From contig OV884015.1 in NCBI GenBank assembly GCA_930367205.1, positions 81,148,841 through 81,212,840 on the forward strand: a DNA stretch of 64,000 nt. The letters are read 5' to 3'. The translations under genes and the position numbers were made by a program. Shown here piece by piece: positions 48,800 to 60,200 of the stretch (the stretch's first letter is position 1; every line of letters starts with the position of its first letter). The notes under the pieces were generated by a model. That model did not search any database and was not told the DNA's origin. It saw only the letters and a list, made by a program, of their open reading frames with translations. This DNA is from Acanthosoma haemorrhoidale. Its lineage: Eukaryota; Arthropoda; Insecta; Hemiptera; Acanthosomatidae.

Positions 48800-50300
48800 A
48801 AAAAAATCAAGAGAATTATTGGTTTTTGAAAGTAGAATTATCATTGTGTGTAAACTCTGTCTAAATAAAAGAAATACATTTATTTATTTATGTTCAGCAA
48901 TTGTTAATAATAACTGGCAAAAGCTCAATGAACGGCTATGTTTTTATAAACTCAATTAATCATCAATATAAATACAGATAATGAAAAAATAATGACTCAG
49001 CTTATAACTTGACAAAAAACTAAATGAGGATTATACGCTGCTGGGAGCAACCTCAAGCCTCACTCAGCACCTCATGTATGTAGTGGTTCCGTGTAATGAT
49101 TAAGCTAGATTTTCTCTGCAATGCAGGAATCCCTCCTCACATAAATCCCAGTTCACCAGTCTAAATTTAATTTACACTTATATAATTGATGAAGTGAAGT
49201 TTGAGTTTAAATTACCTGATAGCAGGTGTTTAATGATCATTATTTCTCCTCCAATCTCGACTGCAAATTGCATATAAGCTGAATTTGCTATTATTCATTT
49301 CCTTGTTTTAGAGAGAAAACTGGAAACTTTAAATTTCAGAACAGAAATATCTTCTTTAGATTTTTAAATGCAAAATCATATAAAAATATCCTGTTCCTAT
49401 GAATATAAACTATGATATATATATATCTTCATGAACCAAATCATTCTAAATCTTTTAGTAGATTTTTATATTTGTCTTTTGCGCACATTTGGGGATACAT
49501 TGCATATATTATTATTTGATTTAAGTTTTGTTCAAAAGACATAACAATTTTTTTTTAAATTTAGATGCTCATTTTAAATTAACAAATATTAAATTAAAAA
49601 TTATTTTTGAATTTAAATAAAGTAAAAGTAATATTAGATTGCACATTAAAGGATATTGGATTTGATGTAGGTTCTAAGAATTCTTTTTGTTTAGACTGGA
49701 AGTGCTTTGCGGCAAATGAATCATTTTTCCATTTAGTTTAACTGGTTTACAGAAGCAATATAGCATCATGGCAGAAAGCAAGTCTTCTTGTTGTTCAATG
49801 GACAGGAAGTTGTTTTGAGTTATGCATGTAACAAAAGGGTCCCCTGTGAAAGAAAATTCCAGCTGGTTCAACAAATCAAAACTGGTAAATTTTCAATAAG
49901 TATCCCTGATTAGGAGTCTTAGTGTTTCATGCTCAAAATTTTGTAATTATTTTTAGCATATTTTATTAATGGAAAATATAAATTATTGTAACTTAAACAT
50001 TCATTGTGTGGAGTGATAAAAATTGTTTGTTCTTTTTAAAAACCAATTTATGGTTCAATATTTCCCCATTATTACATTGTTTCACTATTTGGCTGCAAAA
50101 TGCATACTATTGTAATTTGTATGGCATATTATATGACATATTTTGATATTTTTTTATTATATATAAAAACTGGCCTTAGTTGTAGTATATAGGGATTAAT
50201 TTTGATGTACAGTTACTAAATAAAGTATTGTAATGCAAAGAATAATTTTTAATGCACCCCACAGATACTTGTTTAAACTTCTAACACTTGCAGGTTCCTT
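48800..50300. other. AT-rich noncoding stretch
   Basis: Nothing recognised. Confidence 0.4.
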
Positions 50301-50329
50301 ACAAAATTTGATCAAAACTTTCTTATAAC

Positions 50330-51085
50330 CCAAGATGTCGGGTCGTCACGAGGGGGGTGCCTGGTTACCCTAGCCCTGGTGACAAGTGAGGGTTGTTTGA
50401 GTTTATAACCTGGACAATCGTTTCATGCCGGCTTTACTATCCGACTCCATATTTTGATAGGTATGTGCCCTGACAATGCACTATGTTCAGGAGAAGAGGT
50501 ATAGGGTAGGTAGGTAGGTAGTTTGTGTGGTCTTGTAATGACCACGAATTCACACTCGGTATCTGAGGGTAGGCGAAATCCGTCCGGATCCTAAAGGCGA
50601 GTGTGGACCGGAGAGAGGCAGACTGAATTGTTGCAGGAGACACTGCTTGGTAAGTTTGCAGGGTCACGACAACCATTGTCCACTAGGGTCTCTCCCAAGG
50701 AGGTGCTAGATTTAGCGAGACAAAGGCAAGATTTCCACTAGGAAAGTGTGGGGTCTTACAACGCCGGACTAAAACGTAGCGAGGCGAGGAGAGAAAGAGA
50801 GGCAGAGGTTTTTCATAAATAAGCAGCAGTTTCAGAGTTTCAAGCAGGAGCCACGAGCCAGTGTAGTCAGGAGAATGATATACAGGACCCAAATCGCCGG
50901 CTTAAATACCCAGGTGGCCTTGCCTGCAGCCAATAAGCATTGCCATTGTAGTGGCCAATGATGTGGCTTTCCTTTGTTCCCTGACAGAGCCTGGAAGGGT
51001 CTGCCGGTGGTTTGGGCCTTATACCTGACTGACAGCTGGTGTCCCAGCTCATATAACTAATTGGCCCTGGCAGCATGTTTTATTG
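50330..51085 (-). mobile_element. Possible LTR-retrotransposon LTR or leader
   Basis: A 750-bp block of much higher GC than its surroundings. On the minus strand it has a TATA-like GGTATTTAAG at 50901-50910, followed by a pyrimidine-rich transcribed-leader look. It ends near CGTGACGACCCGAC (about 50338-50351), reminiscent of sequence next to primer-binding sites in some insect LTR elements. No matching partner LTR, terminal TG/CA pair or target duplication was established, so this is a suggestion. A (GTAG)n run lies at 50507-50522. Confidence 0.33.
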
Positions 51086-52194
51086 TTTAACATATTTACA
51101 ATGATTTATATTTGGGTAATGTTATTTGCATTTGTTTACAATATATATACAGCGTATATATATATATATATATAGTGGTCACTACAAAAGAAATATTACT
51201 TTTAAATATAAAATAAAAATATTTGTATCTTACAAAAAAAACACATGTATTAAAAAAAGGAGTTAATCAAAATAAATGAATCTATATTGTATAAGGAACT
51301 GGTAAAGATATCCTCAGGGGAACCAGATGGTATTTTGATAGCCTTCTTAAGGATTCATTGTCAGCACAAAGCTAGAAAGTATAAATATACAATGAAAATG
51401 TGAAAATAAGACAAGATATAAGTGAAATTGCATAATTATTGTTAGCTTTACTAGTCTCTGGAATAATTTAATTTAGGGTTTGTTTAGGAATGACAGATGT
51501 TAAAGTGTAATCCTTATAGCTTCTTCTGTTTGTCAAGAACCTAAATGTCCCACTCATTCTCACATGAAGTGCAATCGCTACTCTCATAGAAGTATTTTAT
51601 GTTTTCGATGTGTAGAGTTACTGAATTTAGCAAATGGTTGTATATTTCACTGTACATCATATCAACTCTGGTGGTTCAAAAAGGTCCCAGTCATAGCCTG
51701 ACATGATAAAATTTATGTCTCTTCAACAGCTCCTTAGACAATCTGGACAGCATTCTAAACAGCATAAATGGACCCTAAGAATTCTTCCATGATGGGAGTC
51801 TTGAAAATGAGAAATTATTAGCAGATTGGCCAACATGATGAAACTGCATAGACAGCCAAGGTGTATATGTTTTTTCCTCCTAATTTGGACTTACATATTA
51901 TTATTATACAATAATTACTTGTGGACTGGATTTGTTTTTGTGAGCTGAACATATCTCCATAACCAATTTTTTTTGTAATTTTATTTTATTCATTATTTCG
52001 AGTTGAGTATGTGTCTATTTCAAGTACATAATCACTTAACACAAAAAATGGTACAAATACTTCAATTAGTGTTGTTCAGAGCTTACTACACTGTGGTTGA
52101 TTTAAAATTTTCCCTAAAGCTTAATTGATTTTTAACATATTTGTATAATTAATTATTATTTTAATTTTATATATAATCACGCAGGTAAAAAATT
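51086..52194. other. AT-rich stretch with TA microsatellite
   Basis: A (TA)n run lies at 51155-51173. A block at 51520-51880 is less AT-rich but has no recognisable frame. Confidence 0.4.
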
Positions 52195-52480
52195 GTAACA
52201 CCTTGTAGATAAGTATCAAGGTTAACACTGTAGTTGATGAATGGGCTAAGGTGGATGGATGGTTGGGGCTAGGCTGTTTTGGTGCCTGTCAATCATTCAT
52301 TTGTTATTCTGAGATTTATTAATCGAGTTTACTTTTCCCTTGAGACTAGCAAACCTTGCGCAGCCCTACTCTCCTTAAAGCAATAAACCATTATGGGGAA
52401 GCCAGTAATTGAACCTCAGTCCTTAAATTTGAGTCAGGACCGCAAACTACTCGGCCAGAGAGATGGCATATACATATAAC
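52195..52480 (-). mobile_element. tRNA-derived SINE
   Basis: On the minus strand the 5' end reads CTGGCCGAGTAGTTTGCGG (about 52450-52470), matching an RNA polymerase III box A of the Ser/Leu tRNA type. About 35 bases on is GAGGTTCAATTACTGGC (about 52410-52425), a near-consensus box B. A 200-bp unrelated body follows. It resembles a tRNA head without a foldable anticodon arm, which is what SINEs look like. Confidence 0.6.
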
Positions 52481-54151
52481 CCCACTGGTCTTATTTTTAA
52501 ATATTTTTTTGGAAAAGGCACTGTTTTATTATTTTTACCAAGCAACAATATTTTTCAGTGTATAAGACAAACATTTTTTCTAAAAAGAACTAATTTAAAA
52601 ATAGAGGCGAGTCTTTCCTTATTTTCCCAATAATTAAAATATGTTAGGCAATTTAATAAGATAGAATTGAATAAGCTCTTAAGGTTTATTTTTTAATTTA
52701 TTCTTCTTTTTTTTTGCAAAAAAGGAGTGCTTCTTATACAGATAAATTCTGCAGATGAATATGAGACCAATGTGATTGCATATCAGAATCATCATCAGAG
52801 TCATTTAAAACATTACTATTGAAATTAAATAGGGTTGTAATAATAAAAGATTGTAATTTTATTCAAGTGTATTCAAATTGAACAACATGTATTGGTCACA
52901 CCACTTATATGACTAAAAAATGTGATGAGCTTCTTTGTCAATGGATTTTCCATCTTTTAGAAGTGGCTATAAAAAAGTTATGATTTGACTTATAAACCTA
53001 ATGCTAAAGGTGGGAAATTTATTTTATAGCTTATTTAAATTAAAAAAAAAAACATGATTCATTAACAAAGAAATTTATCACAAGCAATGAGTTTAAATGA
53101 AATTGATATTTCAAAATTCATAAACATCTTGCATATAAATTTAAAAACTACGTGCTATCCTGATTCAGAAAAACATCACAGAACACATTAGTATTAACAA
53201 CAGATAAAAATAGTTTCATAAACAGACAGTTAGACGCACATATTTGTAATTATGTTTCCAAACTAAACAGTTCAATGACAATTTCGAATCTATATAAACC
53301 TTTTAAATTGAATAACTTTGACATAATAAAAACTTCAAAATATTTCTCATGGAATCAGGTTGCGATAATATAATACTGAGATCATGGCCTACTTTGACTC
53401 CAAGCTTTGTTAAAATAAATGGTTAGCGATAAACAAATTAGATGATTTGATTGGTGACTAAGTTGTATAAAAATATATTTTTGGCTTATTAAGTGAATGT
53501 GAAATTCACGATATAAAAATATACAGTCGCTAACCATTAACAATATTTTTACAAAGCGAGACATGAGGAAAAAAGTAGAGAAAAAAATATAAAACCTATA
53601 AAATATAAACCAATTCAGTCATTTCAGTCCAAGGCTAAAAAAAAAAGAAGAGATGACTGGGGAATAAAAAACAAGTAGTCATATCTATCACAGATGATGA
53701 CTAATGAATAACTGCAAACTGAACAAGGGCAGTATATAACACTTAATTAAACATTTACAACACTGATTATAATTGAATTCTGAATATAATTAATTGAAAA
53801 AAATTATTATTAGATACGTACATTCAAATTACATATATAAGTATATATATATATATATATATACATATATATTCTGATGTATATGTGCATTTGGTATGTA
53901 GGTATATAATAATATCCTAAAATCACAATAGACGTTTTAGCGAATAAATTGATAAAAATTATAAACAATAAATTTGTTAATATATCTAATTATTTAATCA
54001 TCATTCTTTCTTTTAAAATATAGATATATAATTCCTAATTTAAAACAAATATCTAAATAATATTCGGTTAACATATAATTTTTATTTTACAATTTTCTTT
54101 TTGTTTTAATTTCTTCTGATATACGGGTTGATGACTTACTAAATAAAAATG
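52481..54151. other. 3' flank of the sestrin gene
   Basis: AT-rich DNA that should include the sestrin 3' UTR. A perfect (AT)n run lies at 53844-53863. No gene recognised. Confidence 0.45.
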
Positions 54152-54238
54152 TTATGTCATATAACGCATCACAGCTTTGAGAGCGTATAATAGTTCTGCT
54201 TGCATCCGTGCTTCAAGAACCACTACATTCACATGCAC
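54152..54238 (-). CDS. Sesn: Sestrin last exon
   Basis: 87 nt from acceptor TTACAG to TAA at 54152-54154. It encodes [20 protein letters not shown] then KAVMRYMT, the invariant sestrin C-terminus. It is too short to show as a long open frame. Confidence 0.94.
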   Translation of the reverse strand: MHVNVVVLEARMQAELLYALKAVMRYMT

Positions 54239-57200
54239 CTGTAACAATGAATTGCTAAATTTTAGATTTACTTAACATACATATAAAAAATTAGGTTTTT
54301 AAAAAATTGTTTTTAATATTTTTTCTTTCCCTTACTTATAAAAAATACATTTTTGCTTTATAAATAAATTAATTTTTACATGAAAATATAAATAAAAAAA
54401 GTGATCAGCCCCTCCCCCTTGCAAAATATTTAGTTTAATTAATACAATTTATTATGTTAATTATTTTATCCACTAAAAGATTAATCAGTTATGAGACAAA
54501 TTATATAACATACCTTCTCACTATGTTTGAACTCTCTTAGAACTTTGTCACAGTCCACTTTTGTTATTCTTTCTGGAAAGCAGCAAACAGACTTAACAAA
54601 TGCTTTCAAAGAGCGCTCAAGAAGTTGATTCACTTCACCATAATCGTAATCATCATGCCTAGAAATAAAATGGTACAATAAGTATACAAATAAGATACAG
54701 GTAACACAATTTTCATATTTTTATTACTATTTTCTTAACCTAAAATATGATTCAATTGCTTTCATTTCAAGATTAAAAAGTTAGAATATCTACTCCTCAT
54801 GAAAAATTTTTGATGAATATTTACCCTTAATTTTTGTTCCCTTCTATTTTTAGAATGCATGATTGTTTGAAATTTAAAAATTAATAATAGCAAGTTTATT
54901 TGGAACAAAGGCACATTTTACAACTTTTAAAAACAGATTTTATGTGAACAATAAAGTATCTTGTCTTAATTGCACCTGAAAATGAATCTTTCCTTTAGCT
55001 TAATCAAGTTAGATAATTAATAATAAACCCGAGCTCCCACATCATTATGATTACTGAGATTGCACTATATATGTACCAATCAAACAAGTATAAATGTTAA
55101 AGATATTTACCTTATTCCAAACATGCATTGAATATAATTCCAAATGGCTCCTCTGAATCTAGAAGTATCTACATCTTTCCTTCCGCCCATTGTATAATAT
55201 GTTAAATTGTAGGCAGTTTTGAACTTTTCATCGAGCAGGTTTCCTACATCGTTATAAAGGCGATTGACTAGTGAATATCCATGATCATCCCAAGAATAAT
55301 CCTTAAAGTAAAAGAAATCATTAATCTTTAGGAAAAAAATATGTAGTAAAAAATAGCTATTAAGTAGTAGGTAGCAATTAAAGTAGTTTGGCAAATTATT
55401 CACATAAATAAATTGCTTATGAGTTTATCCTATTGCAAATGTTGAAACTAGAGTGCTGAATTTCTTCGGTATACTATAGGTTATTTTTCATTACCTAAAG
55501 ATATACAGGGGTAGCCTAGAATTTGGTTGACACTATTATGTGATAGCCTTGTAAAGGGTGTCCCAGAATTAACGCAAGATTTGATTTAAATAGAAAACAC
55601 AGTTGTTAGTATTTTTGTTTTTATTTTTTTATTGAATTATAAAGTAAATAGGATAGGGTTATTTATGGAATAACACATCAGGCAAATGTCAATATATTAG
55701 ATACTTGCAATTATTTTTATTTATCCACTGATTTTCAGTAACTGGAATGGTTCAGGAAATAAAATGAAGCATTTTTATCAAAATACCAAGAACTTTTTTC
55801 CAAGAATTATTTAAGAAACTCATATGCCTACCCGAGGACCAACTGTTCCGGGTTTATGCCAATTTAAATAGGTTTACATCTACTTGATGCCACCATGAAA
55901 TTTACTTTTTTGCATTTCTATTTGAGATTCTGGTCTAGTAGTAAAACGCAAATACAAGGGTGCTCTGAAAAGTTTCCGACCTCAGCATGAAGATAGCGGC
56001 AGTCGTAAATAAAAGCTAGTGAATTTCGTTGTTCATCTGTTGACAGTTACTCACCAAAGTTTCAGCCATTTTGGATGTGCAGTTGTTGTGTAACAGTCGT
56101 TTGAGTGAGTCGATGTGAGTGTTTTTATGAAAATGGACAAAATCGAGTATCGAGCTGTCATTAAATATTGGTTTTTGAAAGGCAATACGCCCACGCAAAT
56201 CAAAGATGAGTTGGATTCTGTGTATGGGGACTCTGCACCATCATTTACCACAGTGAAATTTTGGGCAGCTGAATTCAAACGTGGTCTTAAGAGCTTGGGA
56301 GACGATGAACGTTCGGGACGTCCAAAAACTGCAACTACCGATGAAAACATCGCCAAAGTTCACCAAATGGTGCTAGTTGACCGCCGAATTAAAGTGAGAG
56401 AGATAGCAGAGGTTATGAACATGTCAAAAGAACGTGTTTGTCACATATTAAATCAACATTTAGAGATGAGAAAGCTGTCCACGCGTTGGGTGCCGCGTTT
56501 GCTCACGTTAGACAAAAAACGTGTTTCAATGAACATTTCCAACGCTCTGTTGGCGCAGTTTAAGCACAATAAATCCGAGTTTTGGCGCCGATTAATTACT
56601 GTGGATGAAACTTGGATACACCATTATACGCCCGAAACAAAAATACAGTCCAAACAGTGGACTGCAAAGGGGGAACTGGCTCCAAAAAAAGCAAAAACTA
56701 TTTTTTTGGCTGGGAAAGTGATGGCGACTGTTTTTTGAGATAGTCATGGAGTTATTTTAATCGATTATCTTCAAAAAGGAAAAACCATTACAGGAGCATA
56801 CTACGCATCATTACTTGACAAGCTGAAGGCAGAACTTGCGGAAAAACGGCCACATTTGCAGAAAAAGAAAATCCTGTTTCACCAAGACAACGCACCGTCT
56901 CACACCTCAGTGGTTGCCATGGCGAAAATCCATGAATTACGGTTTGAACTGCTTGACCATCCGTCTTACTCACCAGATCTAGCCCCAAGCGACTTCTTTT
57001 TGTTCCCTCATCTCAAAATTGCGCTCGGAAGACAGAGATTTTCGTCAAATGAAGAGGTAATCACCTTCGTGAACGATTATTTTGCAGAGAAAAACGCCGA
57101 GTACTATTTGGACGGGTTACAGAGATGGGAGCATCGCTGGGAGAAGTGTGTAGAGTTACAAGGAGACTATGTTGAAAAATAAAAAAAAATTTCTGAAAAA

Positions 57201-60200
57201 ACGTCTTGTATCTTTGTTAGGTCAGAAACTTTTCAGACCACCCTCGTATATATGTGACTAAATGTGCATTTTTGTATGCCAAAATGATGAAACTCAGTAA
57301 AAATGCAGTTGTTATATCAGTACCTATTTTTATATGATTATTAATTCAGTTTTGAAAGGAAAGATTCTATGAAAGTGAAAGAAAAAATCACCTGTACTCT
57401 AAATGTAGGTATTTCTGATGTTTCATCCCGCCTAGCAAAGTCCTCGTACACAAATGTGGGATCTTCTACAAACTGGCCTATACTTGGTTTTATAGGTGTA
57501 GTTTTAGGTGTGGATGAAATTTCAACTGCCTGAACTTCTACCCTTTCAAACCTGGAAGGAAATAAAGGCAAAGACCATTAAATAGGCATGCAGACATATG
57601 TTTTAATAAATAATGTCATTAGTTAGCATAATTTTATTATTCTTGTAACTAATTATGAAATTAAAGGTTATTTATTTAGGGTTTCAGTTCATTATACACT
57701 CCTATCATGTCTTATGATATACAGGCTATCTTGTATGTAGCTCTTAAAGTGAAATAAAATCCTGACTTTCTGGTAATTTGAAACCAAAACCTGTATAACA
57801 TGAGTTATCCTCTTTACCACTACTTTAAATGAGAGCTCTGATGAAATGAAATCAAATAAAATAGTAAATTGAAGAAAAATGTTTTTCACCTTTTTGCTCT
57901 TTCACTTTCGCTGAATTCTTCACTTCTTTCTGAAAGGGATTTCATTCGCTCCATAAGTGTATCCACCCCAACTTCAGACCAACCATTGGTACCTAATTAA
58001 GTAAAATAAGTTATTAGTATAAAGAAAATTTCCAAAAAAAACCTGGAAGTATAGAGCAGTTCATGCTAGAAACAAAAACATTTTGATTTAAATAAACGGT
58101 TTTAATTTATAAATGTACTACATACTATCCAAGATGAAAGTGGCAGAATTGAATTTTGAAAAATTTTTATGTCTGATTCTCTATAACATTATAAAATGCA
58201 CCCAAACTTCTTTTAACATATATGACACATTAAAAAAAGTAAGTACTAAGATACTGAATAGGGACTTTGTTTTAATTGTTTAGGTTTATACCAATGATTT
58301 TTCAAAATGATCTATAGTGCAGTATTTTCTCAAATTAAGTCACTTACACCATTTTCTATTCCACGTCCAAACATAGTAAATGCCAAGGTTTTCAACCTGG
58401 GAAATAGTATCCAACCCGCTTTAACTCAGTGTTTACCATTTTTTTTTCCCAGAGGTCTATTTCAAAACATTGCCAAGGTTTTCGCTGTCCAGAAAACTTA
58501 CACCTCCCTAGCCGAATTCCCTACACTACACCCTCCACCACGCTACTGACTGCTTTACTAACCTAGGCAACCAGCTTTGCCTAGTAAAACATTTATTCGA
58601 AATCAGTTATTATCTTAAATGAAAAACAAAAAAACACATTGCATTTCTCATAATTGCTAATTTCAGATAATATATTGTTGTGATATTTTAATGTTGCGAT
58701 TTTTGATATTATTTTTGAAATAAACTCGGAATTAGCGAGAGTTGAAGAACCTTATAACAATCCGTGGTTCATGCCTATGAAAGTATGAACGTTGTTATTG
58801 CTGTTATATTAACTATTAATATTTATAATAAAAATAATATCAATAATTAATATAAACATTTATTTTATAAACTACGTAAATTAAGCAAAGTATAAATATC
58901 CGAAACAACTGGCATTGAATAACCAGTTGAAAGATCAATAAGGCAGCGGAGAGATGCAAGATATAGGACCACGAGACGTATGAGACCTGGCTCTATTCAT
59001 CCGGAACCGGCAGAGGACGAGGCAGCACGAGGAGGGACTCCAGCCCAGGTAGCAGCCTCACACTAAGACCCGACGACTGCCTCGTAGTGCATTAGGGAAT
59101 ACCGGCCCAGACTTGCATCCGGCCTCAAAAAAGATCCACGCACTCTTTCACTGACGATCAAGAAGAAGACGCTAATCCAAATCACGCAATAGAAGACGAC
59201 CATTGAAGAAAGCAACACAAAGAAACACTGGCCAGTATTAGTATCACGTTACGAATAATTATAAGGTACCATTTTAATGTTAGATTTAATAGTATTCTTT
59301 TATTACGTACATAGTTAATTTTATATAAATTTTTAAATCAATGTGTGTAAATAAACCATTATTCCTTTTGCCAGAAGTTTCCTATATTTTATTAACAGAA
59401 CCTTGAGATAACATAAAAGTTAAATATAAAGTTATAAATTATATGAAAAAATATATAATTAAAATATATATAAATAATAAATATTCAACATAACTCTTAC
59501 CAGGCTTGCTATTCCCAGTGTTCTGTTTAGATGATGTTTCATTCTTGGGTTCACTTTGTTCTTCAATTTCTTCATTAACTCCACAGCCAAAAACAAAACT
59601 CGATAAAGAATGAAAGTGCGTCAGCAGAACTATTGCATGGACCACTTCTGCCAGCGACCAACTATCTGAGCCTTTTGTTAATTTCTGTAATCAATAGAGT
59701 CCGTCAATATTTCATATTGTTAAAAAGTATTATTAAGTGATAAAATGCTTGTTCGGCCTATTATTTATTATAGAAAAAAAATCTCCATATTCTTGAGTAT
59801 ACAGAAGGTTCATAAATGGCTATTAAAAATTTATTTCTGGTATCAAGCCAAGAATTTTGTTTGAAATTAAGTGGGAGTAAAATGCTTATCTTTGATTTAT
59901 ATTCTCTTCATAAATTAGAAAGTTGTAACTCAAATTTAGATTTTTTTTATTGAAGAAGAATGGTGAATTATTTCTATTCTTATGTGTTTCTTCTTTCTTT
60001 CTATTCTTTCACAAAATCAAAACATTACAGTTGACAAAGCACAATTATTGTAAACATGAATTTATTTAACTTTTAACTGAAAAATTCAAAGTAATTTTAG
60101 TTTTTATGGTCCCTATTTTGAAACATTTACTGATGTAGTAAAATATCCTTTTAATATGAAAGTGGATTAAATAACACATTGTTTTAGAAATGTTAAAGTT

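Noticed and set aside
58307..58549. 80-codon plus-strand frame in a sestrin intron
   Set aside because: No domain and opposite strand to the gene; likely chance.
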